DNA from: Buchnera aphidicola (Shivaphis celti)
GTDB taxonomy: Bacteria > Pseudomonadota > Gammaproteobacteria > Enterobacterales > Enterobacteriaceae
Direction: 5' to 3'
DNA length: 64,000 bases
Assembly (NCBI RefSeq): GCF_039349365.1
Contig: NZ_CP134977.1
Coordinates: 62,001-126,000 of the forward strand
Numbering within the stretch: the stretch's first letter is position 1; every line of letters begins with the position of its first letter. Shown here one piece after another: positions 56,434 through 64,000 of this stretch. The notes below the pieces were generated by a model that was given only the letters and a program-made list of their open reading frames with translations, made no database searches and was not told the origin of the DNA. The translations under genes and the position numbers were made by a program.

Positions 56434-58268
56434 ATATACTTTATTTAATCTTTTTTTTTCCATTTTTTAGTTCTTTATTTTTATTTTTTTTTAAAGAACA
56501 AATTGGTGTTAAATTAATTTATATTTTTGGCATTGGTTCTATATTTTTTTCTACATGTATAGTTTTTTTTTTAAAATATTTATTTTTTTCTCATATATAT
56601 TATATTTTTTCAGAAAAATTATGGACGTGGTTGAAAATAAAAAATTTTAGTATAGATATTTGTTTTTTATTAGATAATTTATCTCATATATTTTTATTAA
56701 TGATTTCATGTATTTCATTACTAATATGTATATTTTCTATTTGGTATATGAAAAAAAGATATGATTCTGTTGTTTTTTTTTCATTAGTAAATTTTTTTGT
56801 AGCAAATATGTTTTTTTTAGTTTTATCTGATAATTTTATTAGTATGTATGCAGGATGGGAAGGAGTAAGTTTTTGTTCTTATGCACTAATTAATTTTTAT
56901 TATTTAAAATCATATGTTAATAATGCTGCTTTTCGAGTTTTTGTTATTACTAAAATTGGAGATCTATTTCTTATTACTGCAATATTATTACTATATAAAA
57001 ATTTTAATACTGTAAATTTTTATGAAATACAATTTTTAATTAAAATACATCTTATAAAATATAATTATTTTTTAAATTTTATTAATTTATTTTTATTTTT
57101 TGGTGCATTAGGAAAATCTGCTCAAGTCCCGTTACAAATTTGGTTATCAGAAGCTATGGTAGGACCAACACCTGTATCTGCTTTAATCCATGCAGCTACT
57201 ATGGTCACTGCAGGAATATATTTGATTTTAAGAAATCATGATTTATTTTGTTTAACTCCGCATATTTTATATTTATGTGGTGTTGTAGGTAGTATAACCA
57301 TGTTATTATCTAGTTTATCTGCTGTTTTTCAATTTGATATTAAACGTATACTTGCATATTCTACAATGAGTCAGTTAGGATATATTTTTTTGGCATTAAG
57401 CGTAAAAGCCTGGAATGCATCTTTATTACATTTGTTATCACATGCTGTTTTTAAAGCATTATTATTTTTATCTTCCGGTGTATTAATTAAGAATTGTAAT
57501 AATCAAAAAAATATTTTTTATATGGGAAATATGTTGTATAAAGAAATGCCATTTATATACGTATGTTTTTTAATTTCTGGTTCTGCATTATCTGCTTTTC
57601 CTATTTTAACGTCTGGTTTCTATAGTAAAGGTGCTATTTTATTAGCTTTATATGAACAAAATAATATTTTTTTATTTATTATTTCTATCGTTTCTGCTTT
57701 TTTAACAACAATTTATATTTTTCGTTTGATTTTTATAGTATTTCATACAAAGTCTGATATTTTTTTAAAAAATTTTTCAATTTCTTTTGTACAATATTTT
57801 CCATTAAGTATTTTAGCAATATTATCTACTTACCTTAATACTTATCTAATTTCAAAATTTTTATTATTTTCTTCTTGCGTTACTGTGATATATAATCATG
57901 ATAAATTTTATATAGAATTTTTTTCCAGTATCTTTACTATTTTAGGAATTTATTTTACATATTATTTATATTATATTAATACAAATTTCATAAGAAAAAC
58001 TTTTCTAAAAAAATGTTTTCATGTTTTAAAGAACATTTTTTTAAATCATTTCTATTTTTTAAAACTATATAATTTATTATTTTTAGAATTTTATTTAATG
58101 ATTGTGAAAATTTTTTCATATAGTTATTTTTCTTTTATACCAAAATATTTAATTTTAATTTTTGAAAAATTTTACTCTTATTTGTTATATTTTGAAGATT
58201 GTATAATTAGTGTTTATATTATTTTTTTAACTATTATTATTTTATTTTTTTGTATAGTAATACATTAA
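56430..58268 (+). CDS. nuoL: NADH-quinone oxidoreductase subunit L
   Basis: Distal antiporter-like proton-pumping subunit. It has 612 residues (E. coli 613). Key segments: MYAGWEGVSFCSYALI (conserved Glu near 144), GKSAQVPLQIWLSEAMVGPTPVSALIHAATMV (conserved Lys and His, about 229-255), and AYSTMSQLGY near 310. The lateral-helix C-terminal part from about 490 is very Phe/Ile/Tyr-rich and diverged but open throughout. A 99-base gap precedes nuoM. Confidence 0.97.
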   Translation: MNILYLIFFFPFFSSLFLFFFKEQIGVKLIYIFGIGSIFFSTCIVFFLKYLFFSHIYYIFSEKLWTWLKIKNFSIDICFLLDNLSHIFLLMISCISLLICIFSIWYMKKRYDSVVFFSLVNFFVANMFFLVLSDNFISMYAGWEGVSFCSYALINFYYLKSYVNNAAFRVFVITKIGDLFLITAILLLYKNFNTVNFYEIQFLIKIHLIKYNYFLNFINLFLFFGALGKSAQVPLQIWLSEAMVGPTPVSALIHAATMVTAGIYLILRNHDLFCLTPHILYLCGVVGSITMLLSSLSAVFQFDIKRILAYSTMSQLGYIFLALSVKAWNASLLHLLSHAVFKALLFLSSGVLIKNCNNQKNIFYMGNMLYKEMPFIYVCFLISGSALSAFPILTSGFYSKGAILLALYEQNNIFLFIISIVSAFLTTIYIFRLIFIVFHTKSDIFLKNFSISFVQYFPLSILAILSTYLNTYLISKFLLFSSCVTVIYNHDKFYIEFFSSIFTILGIYFTYYLYYINTNFIRKTFLKKCFHVLKNIFLNHFYFLKLYNLLFLEFYLMIVKIFSYSYFSFIPKYLILIFEKFYSYLLYFEDCIISVYIIFLTIIILFFCIVIH

Positions 58269-58367
58269 AAAATTTATATTAAATTGATATTTTTATTTTT
58301 TAAGAAATTATATACAATATTTTATTTTATAATAAATGATTTTTTTTGAAAATAGGATACTTGCATT

Positions 58368-59840
58368 ATGAATTTGTGTTTATTTATTTTAATTCCATTT
58401 TTTGGTGGTATATTTTGCTGGTTATTTGATAATAAAAAATACCAACTAGCAAAATTGTATGCATTATTTTCTATGTTTTTAACATTTTTATTATCAATCT
58501 TTTTTTGTTATAAAGATTTTTTCTGTACTTCCTCTTTGTATTATTTTAAAGAGGAATTTATTGTTGCATGGATACCATTTTTAGGTATTCATTTTCATCT
58601 TATGTTAGATGGATTATCATTAATCATGATTATTTTATCTACTTTATTAGGTGTGGTAGCTATATTCTTTTCAAAATATTCTTCTAAAAAAAATCCAGGA
58701 TTATTTTATTTAAATTTTTTGTTTATTTTTTTAGGAGCTATTGGTATTTTTTTATCAGCTGATTTGTTTTTGTTTTTTTGTTTTTGGGAAATGATGTTAA
58801 TACCGATCTATTTTTGTGTTATTTTTTGGGGTAATAGTGAATATAATAAACAAGAAAAAATTGATACTGTGAATCAATTTTTAATTTATACACAAATTTC
58901 TAGTATGTGCATGCTGTTTTCTATTTTAATTTTAGTTTTCAATGGTTATAATTATATCAATTATTTAACTTTTGATTATAATCAATTAATTACTATTCCT
59001 ATTTCTATTTTTTATGAATATTTGGTAATGCTTGGTTTTTTTATTGCTTTTGCAGTGAAAATGCCAATTTTTCCTTTTCAAAATTGGGTTCCAAATTTAC
59101 ATAGTAAATTGCCAATTGATGGTTCTATAGATATCTGTGGAATGATGATTAAGGTTGCTTTGTACGGATTTTTGCGATTTCACATGATTTTTTTTCGTCA
59201 TGAATTACACTTTTTTTTCCCAGTTGCAGTTCTTTTAGGTATAATAACTATTTTTTATAGTTCTGTTATGGCTTTTTCTGAAAAAAATGTTAAAAAAATT
59301 ATTTCTTATAGTTCAATATCTCATATGGGTTTTTTATTAGTGGCTTTGTATTGTGGGAACATTTTTTCTTTTTATGGTGTAGTAATTCAGATTTTATGCT
59401 ATTCTTTATCAACTTCAATGTTGTTTATACTTTTTAGTAAAATTTATTTTAATTTTAGAACGACAAATATTAACCGTTTTGGTGGTATTTATTCGCATAT
59501 AAAGTGGATTCCTAGTTTATTTTTGTTTTTTTTATTTGTAAACTTAAATTTTCCAGGAACTTTAAGTTTTGTGGGAGAACTAATAATTTTATTAAGTATA
59601 TTTTCTAATTCTCCTCCTATAGCATATATATTGATTTTCAGTTTACTATTTTCAGTGATTTATTCATTAAATATTTTGCATAAGATATTTTATGGGAAAT
59701 ATAAAAATATGAAAATTAATACAATAACACAAATAAATCACTGTGAAGTTTTTTTAATATTTTCCTTATCTATTATAATTATATACTTTGGGTTATTTCC
59801 AAAATATATTATAAAAATGATACATATTTTTAATACCTAA
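58368..59840 (+). CDS. nuoM: NADH-quinone oxidoreductase subunit M
   Basis: Antiporter-like proton-pumping subunit. It has 490 residues (E. coli 509). Conserved: DGLSLIMIIL near 84, FCFWEMMLIPIYF with the membrane Glu near 143, AFAVKMPIFPFQNWVPNLHSKLP with the Lys near 228, and ISYSSISHMGF near 318. AGGA is 10 bases before the ATG. nuoN follows after 25 bases. Confidence 0.97.
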   Translation: MNLCLFILIPFFGGIFCWLFDNKKYQLAKLYALFSMFLTFLLSIFFCYKDFFCTSSLYYFKEEFIVAWIPFLGIHFHLMLDGLSLIMIILSTLLGVVAIFFSKYSSKKNPGLFYLNFLFIFLGAIGIFLSADLFLFFCFWEMMLIPIYFCVIFWGNSEYNKQEKIDTVNQFLIYTQISSMCMLFSILILVFNGYNYINYLTFDYNQLITIPISIFYEYLVMLGFFIAFAVKMPIFPFQNWVPNLHSKLPIDGSIDICGMMIKVALYGFLRFHMIFFRHELHFFFPVAVLLGIITIFYSSVMAFSEKNVKKIISYSSISHMGFLLVALYCGNIFSFYGVVIQILCYSLSTSMLFILFSKIYFNFRTTNINRFGGIYSHIKWIPSLFLFFLFVNLNFPGTLSFVGELIILLSIFSNSPPIAYILIFSLLFSVIYSLNILHKIFYGKYKNMKINTITQINHCEVFLIFSLSIIIIYFGLFPKYIIKMIHIFNT

Positions 59841-59865
59841 CTTTATTTATAGGATTTATATTGAT

Positions 59866-61317
59866 ATGTTAATTTCTGTCAAAAAAATATTTTCCTTATC
59901 TCCATTCTTGATTTTATTATTAAGTATTTTTTCAGTTTTTATTTCAATAATCGTAAATAGAAATTGTTTTTTTGTTTTTTATATTACTATTTTATTTTTG
60001 ATTTCTATGATTTCTACATTACCGTTAGTGTGTAACGTGATTCCAGTTTATATTACTTCTTTATTATATATTGATTTTTATTCTGTGATTTATATTTTTT
60101 TAATTCTTTTTTCTACAATTTTTATGTTATGTGTATCATACTTTTATTTAAAAAAATATTTTTTTTACCAGGAGGAGTTTTTTTTATTAATTTTATGTTC
60201 TATTTTTGGATCTATGATTTTAGTTGTTTCGAATCATTTTTTTTCTGTTCTAATTGGAATGGAATTAATGTCAGTGCCTTTTTTTGGATTAATGGTGTAT
60301 TCTATATCGAGCAATAAAATATCAACTATGTTAAAATATATTATATTATCTAGTTTCATGACTTTATTAATGTTATCTGGGATAGTAATTATATATTTAA
60401 TATGTGGTAATTTAAGTTTTTATAGTATTAAAATTTTTCTATTAATAAATAATGTGTGTGATAGAAATATTCTATTTTTAGGTTTGATATTTTTTCTGAT
60501 TCCATTATTTTTTAAATTATCCGCATTTCCTTTTCATTTTTGGATGCCGAATGTTTATAAACATATTGATCCTATATTATTGATATATTCTACTACTGTA
60601 ATGAAAATTTCTTCTTTTTTTGTATTATTAAAAATATTTTCGTTTTTTCCATATCATCAGTCACATATATTATATTTTTTAATAAAGATGATGATTATAT
60701 TATCTATTATTTTTGGTAGTATAATGGCATGTTTTCAAGATAATATAAAGAAATTTTTTGGATATACTTCTATAGTACATATGGGGTATTTGTTAGTGAC
60801 GTTGTTAATTGTTAAAAAATATAATTTATCTATTTTTATTTCTTTTGTTTATTTAATGAATTATTCTATGAGCAATATTGGTATATTTAGTATTCTAAGT
60901 GTAATTAAATTAATGAATCCTAATTTTAATTATCAATTTAAAGACTTTTATTTATACCAATCTTCTATATTGAATAAATATTTTTTAAATATTTCGATGA
61001 TAATTTTTATATTATCTTTTTTATCATTTCCATTTACATTAGGTTTTATTGCGAAAATATTAGTTATATTAATAGGAATGAATAAAAATTTTTATTTTTT
61101 TAATTTTATTGTATTAATACAATCTGCTGTAAGTGTATGTTATTATTTGAAAACGATTTGTATTTATTTTAATTATAAAAAGCGTTTTCTGACAAAAAGA
61201 GGTCATGTATCTTATTCATTATTAGAATTTTTTGTTTTTTTGATAAGTATTGTCATTTTGGTTCTTGGAATATTTCCACAAATTTTATTTAAAATTATAC
61301 AGTTTAATTATATATAA
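59866..61317 (+). CDS. nuoN: NADH-quinone oxidoreductase subunit N
   Basis: Third antiporter-like subunit and last gene of the nuo operon. It has 483 residues (E. coli 485). Landmarks: LIGMELMSVPFFGLM with conserved Glu near 132, FKLSAFPFHFWMPNVY with conserved Lys near 217, and FGYTSIVHMGYL near 297. AGGA lies upstream of the ATG. The alx-like gene begins 31 bases after the stop, so it may be read from the same transcript. Confidence 0.96.
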   Translation: MLISVKKIFSLSPFLILLLSIFSVFISIIVNRNCFFVFYITILFLISMISTLPLVCNVIPVYITSLLYIDFYSVIYIFLILFSTIFMLCVSYFYLKKYFFYQEEFFLLILCSIFGSMILVVSNHFFSVLIGMELMSVPFFGLMVYSISSNKISTMLKYIILSSFMTLLMLSGIVIIYLICGNLSFYSIKIFLLINNVCDRNILFLGLIFFLIPLFFKLSAFPFHFWMPNVYKHIDPILLIYSTTVMKISSFFVLLKIFSFFPYHQSHILYFLIKMMIILSIIFGSIMACFQDNIKKFFGYTSIVHMGYLLVTLLIVKKYNLSIFISFVYLMNYSMSNIGIFSILSVIKLMNPNFNYQFKDFYLYQSSILNKYFLNISMIIFILSFLSFPFTLGFIAKILVILIGMNKNFYFFNFIVLIQSAVSVCYYLKTICIYFNYKKRFLTKRGHVSYSLLEFFVFLISIVILVLGIFPQILFKIIQFNYI

Positions 61318-61348
61318 TGATTATTTAAATATTTATAGGTATTTTATT

Positions 61349-62308
61349 TTGAATGCTATTATTTCTTTTATTCCATGGGTGATGTTTTTTTTAATTATTA
61401 TATTTACAATAATAATTTATAATTTTTTATATAAGAGATATTTTTTTAAATTTAATTTATTTAAAAGATCTGTTATATTATTTTTTGTTTGGTTAATATC
61501 AAGTATTTTATTTAGTTTAATGATATGGATTTATGATTTATTTTTTTTTAATATTACTGTTGCCAATGTTCGTTTTACAAATTTTTTTTTTGCATATGGG
61601 ATTGAACAAATATTATCATTAGATAATATTTTGATATGGTTTATTATATTTGAACATTTTTCAATTCCTATTCAGTATCAAAAAAGAATATTAATGTATG
61701 GTACTTTTATGGCATTTTTTTTACGAATGATTGTAATGATATTATGTTCTTATTTTATTTTTCGGTGGCATTGGTTGGTTTTGATTTTTGGAATTATATT
61801 ATTTTTTTCTGGTTTTGAAGTTTTAGTATTGAAAAATGATCATCATCATTCAGTAAAAAAAAGTTTTTTGTTATTTTTAATTATGAAATTAATCAAAGTG
61901 ACTGATTCTGTTTCTTCAAATCAATTTTTTATTTTTAAAAAAAATGTATTATATTTTACTCCATTATTTGTTGCATTATTAATGATTGAAATGAGTGATA
62001 TTATTTTTTCTATTGACAGTATACCAATTATTTTTTCTTTTGTTCGTAATTTTTATGTTGTTTTTACATCAAATATTTTTTCTATTTTAGTTTTGCGTTC
62101 TATGTATTTTATTTTATCAAATTTATTATATAAAAATAATTTTGTTAAACGTTTTTTTTCTTTAATAATTATGTATCTTTCTATGAAAATTATTATGTTA
62201 AATTATATTTATGTATTAAAAAATATATATTTAATTGTAGTTGTATTAATTTTGGTTTTATTTTTAATGTATAATGTAGTTATTACGAAATTGTTACAAT
62301 TATTTTGA
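61349..62308 (+). CDS. alx: TerC/Alx-family inner-membrane protein
   Basis: TerC-family multi-pass membrane protein; E. coli Alx is linked to manganese export and alkaline response. I start at TTG 61349 (TAGGT 8 bases upstream), which gives 319 residues (E. coli Alx 321); the open frame extends back into nuoN without a better start. About eight to nine hydrophobic helices. Family acidic motifs are kept: EQILSLDNILIW near 86-97 (E. coli EKSLAVDNVFVW) and EMSDIIFSIDSIP near 215-227 (E. coli ELSDVIFAVDSIP). No resistance operon is near. The transport role is inference from the family. Confidence 0.88.
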   Translation: MNAIISFIPWVMFFLIIIFTIIIYNFLYKRYFFKFNLFKRSVILFFVWLISSILFSLMIWIYDLFFFNITVANVRFTNFFFAYGIEQILSLDNILIWFIIFEHFSIPIQYQKRILMYGTFMAFFLRMIVMILCSYFIFRWHWLVLIFGIILFFSGFEVLVLKNDHHHSVKKSFLLFLIMKLIKVTDSVSSNQFFIFKKNVLYFTPLFVALLMIEMSDIIFSIDSIPIIFSFVRNFYVVFTSNIFSILVLRSMYFILSNLLYKNNFVKRFFSLIIMYLSMKIIMLNYIYVLKNIYLIVVVLILVLFLMYNVVITKLLQLF

Positions 62309-62337
62309 TAATAATTTTTTTAATAGAAAAATTTTAT

Positions 62338-63612
62338 ATGAAAAAAAATATTTTTAATGAAAGTAATTTATTAAAAAAGTGGTTTAATTTTATTAAAAAA
62401 AATTGTTTAAATGATTTTGATGATTCTATTGATCGAGTATTTTTAATTGCAAAAAGATTAAATTTATTTCCATTTTCATCGTTTGTAATTACTGTTGCAG
62501 GAACAAATGGGAAAGGTAGTACCTGTAAAATTTTAGAACAATATTTTTTAAGATTAGGTTATACTGTTGGATTATATACTTCTCCGCATTTTTTTTATCA
62601 TTACGAAAGAGTTCGTATTAATGGAAAATATATTACTAATGATAATATTTATATTCATGTTTTTTATTTAGTGAGTATAATATGCGGTGATACCCTTTTG
62701 ACATATTTTGAGTTTATTACTTTATCCATATTATTGATTTTTAAAAATTACTATCTAGATATCGTAATTTTAGAAGTAGGTCTTGGAGGAAGATTAGATG
62801 CTACTAATGTTATTAATCCTGATATGGCAATAATTACAAATATTGCTTTAGATCACGTTAGTATATTAGGGAAGACGAGAAATATGATAGGGTATGAAAA
62901 ATCAGGAATTTTTAGAAAAAAAATTCCGGTGATTATTGGAGACTGTAATATACCTTACTCTGTATATCAACAATCTTATAAATTTGAAGTATATTTGTAT
63001 AGATTTCAGTATGAATGGAATTGGATTAAGTATAAAAATTTTTGGAACTTTTATGATCATTTAGGAGTAATTAGTCACTTACCTATTGATAGTAAAATAT
63101 CAATATTTAATATTGCCCTTGCAATAGCAGCTATAAGAGTATCTCCATTTCAAATGAATGACCGAGCTTTACAAAAAACAATTCGTTTCTCTTACTTATT
63201 GGGTAGGTTTGATGTGATTCATAAAAGACCATATATTATTTTAGATGTAGCGCATAATCCTCATTCTGCTATTTTTTTGTATAATAAATTAAAACAGTTT
63301 TTAATAAATCATTCTTGTAAGAAAGTATATGGGGTAATTGGAATGTTATCAACTAAAGATGTTAAAAATACTATTTTTACTTTTAAAGATATCATTGATT
63401 GCTGGTATTATAAAACTTTATTACATGAAAAAACTGCAAGTTATTATAATTTAAAAAAATATTTGCCATATAATGCAAACTATATTCCTAATATGCAACA
63501 TATTTTATGTAAATTATTGAATCACGCACATCAAAAAGATGTGATTTTAATTTTTGGATCATTTCATATAGTTTCTGAAGCTATGATATTTTTTAAAAAA
63601 TTTATTACATAA
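62338..63612 (+). CDS. folC: Bifunctional dihydrofolate synthase / folylpolyglutamate synthase
   Basis: Mur-ligase-family enzyme that adds glutamate to dihydropteroate and folates. I start at ATG 62338 rather than the in-frame TTG at 62305; it has 424 residues (E. coli 422). Motifs: P-loop VAGTNGKGSTCKIL near 51, TSPHFFYHYERVRING near 82, EVGLGGRLDATN near 145, and DVAHNPHSA near 302. It follows the alx-like gene by 29 bases and converges with prs after 13 bases. Confidence 0.95.
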   Translation: MKKNIFNESNLLKKWFNFIKKNCLNDFDDSIDRVFLIAKRLNLFPFSSFVITVAGTNGKGSTCKILEQYFLRLGYTVGLYTSPHFFYHYERVRINGKYITNDNIYIHVFYLVSIICGDTLLTYFEFITLSILLIFKNYYLDIVILEVGLGGRLDATNVINPDMAIITNIALDHVSILGKTRNMIGYEKSGIFRKKIPVIIGDCNIPYSVYQQSYKFEVYLYRFQYEWNWIKYKNFWNFYDHLGVISHLPIDSKISIFNIALAIAAIRVSPFQMNDRALQKTIRFSYLLGRFDVIHKRPYIILDVAHNPHSAIFLYNKLKQFLINHSCKKVYGVIGMLSTKDVKNTIFTFKDIIDCWYYKTLLHEKTASYYNLKKYLPYNANYIPNMQHILCKLLNHAHQKDVILIFGSFHIVSEAMIFFKKFIT

Positions 63613-63625
63613 AAATTTATATTTT

Positions 63626-64000
63626 TTATATTTTTTTCTTATACATGTTCGTGTATTTTTTATATTCAAACATTGCAGAAATTGATTCTTCATTACTAAT
63701 TCTTCTAATAGCTTCTGCAAGCATAGCGGACAATGTTAATATTCTTACTTTTTTTTGTATTTTCATAACTTGAGATAAAGGAATTGTGTCACAAACAATA
63801 ATTTCATCAATATAATCTTTTTTTATATTTTTTAAAATATTTCCTGAAAAAACAGGATGCGTTGCATATGCTAATACTTGATTGGCTCCTTTTTTTTTCA
63901 GTGCTTTTGCTGCTTTGCATAGAGTATCTCCTGTATCAATCATATCATCTACTAAAATACAATCTCTATTTGACACATCTCCTATAATATTCATTACTTG
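63626..64000 (-). CDS. prs: Ribose-phosphate pyrophosphokinase, C-terminal part (start outside window)
   Basis: PRPP synthetase; makes PRPP from ribose-5-phosphate and ATP for histidine, tryptophan and nucleotides. The last 124 or so codons are present; the gene continues past the window end. GRDC-like [41 protein letters not shown] and [18 protein letters not shown] match E. coli Prs closely. Two oddities: the ribose-phosphate loop reads DTGDT where E. coli has DTGGT, and the C-terminus has about 11 extra residues after the usual end. It supplies the hisG substrate encoded in this window. Confidence 0.95.
   Translation of the reverse strand, partial: QVMNIIGDVSNRDCILVDDMIDTGDTLCKAAKALKKKGANQVLAYATHPVFSGNILKNIKKDYIDEIIVCDTIPLSQVMKIQKKVRILTLSAMLAEAIRRISNEESISAMFEYKKYTNMYKKKI

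Noticed and set aside
1-64000. An undescribed defence, toxin-antitoxin, CRISPR or mobile-element system
   Set aside because: Every sizeable frame is accounted for by a conserved housekeeping or biosynthetic gene; no unknown gene cluster, repeat array or transposase is present in this window.

Overview
This window is a very AT-rich, densely packed bacterial chromosome segment that reads as Buchnera aphidicola, the obligate nutritional endosymbiont of aphids, or a very close relative. The protein sequences are recognisably gammaproteobacterial (enterobacterial), and nearly every gene is a single-copy E. coli orthologue of close to full length. No mobile elements, phage, CRISPR arrays or paralogous families are visible. 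Third codon positions are almost always A or T, homopolymer runs are common, and spacers are short and AT-rich. The gene content is what aphids need from Buchnera: histidine, lysine/diaminopimelate, chorismate/aromatic and carbamoyl-phosphate (arginine/pyrimidine) synthesis. The aphid host lineage cannot be fixed from this sequence alone.

Layout. 1-6.8 kb: end of talA, tkt, dapE (+), then dapA and aroC (-) and smrB (+). 6.8-14 kb: a complete, tightly overlapped histidine operon hisGDCBHAFI. 14-21 kb: gnd, metG (with a 5' poly(A) frameshift), tilS and tRNA-Val(GAC) (-), ribE, tyrS and sufA (-). 21-31.6 kb: aroH, a shortened thrS, infC-rpmI-rplT, pheST, then glyQS (-). 31.8-46.2 kb: rplY, a DedA-family gene, rsmA, carB-carA-dapB-lspA-ileS (-), rpsT (+), dnaJ-dnaK (-). 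From dnaK back to rsmA the relative order and orientation equal the E. coli minute-0 to minute-1 region (dnaK-dnaJ / rpsT / ileS-lspA / dapB-carAB / ksgA), inverted and stripped of intervening genes. 46.5-61.3 kb: complete complex I operon nuoA-N with fused nuoCD. 61.3-64 kb: an Alx/TerC-type membrane protein, folC, and the 3' end of prs (-).

How it works together. The tkt, talA and gnd products run the pentose-phosphate pathway, which supplies ribose-5-phosphate to prs. PRPP then feeds the his operon, and erythrose-4-phosphate feeds aroH and aroC. Complex I supplies proton-motive force. The remaining genes are translation and folding housekeeping.

Most notable observations: (1) ThrRS has lost its whole N-terminal TGS and editing region, and the PheRS beta-subunit editing pocket looks eroded, while the IleRS editing motifs are intact. 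This suggests selective loss of aminoacyl-tRNA proofreading. (2) metG is out of frame at a 10-A tract right after its start codon, so a functional product would need polymerase or ribosome slippage. (3) infC keeps the rare AUU start and rpsT the UUG start, so ancient translational autoregulation signals may survive. (4) The hisIE fusion carries a 19-A tract exactly at the HisI/HisE junction. (5) prs carries a Gly-to-Asp change in its ribose-phosphate loop.
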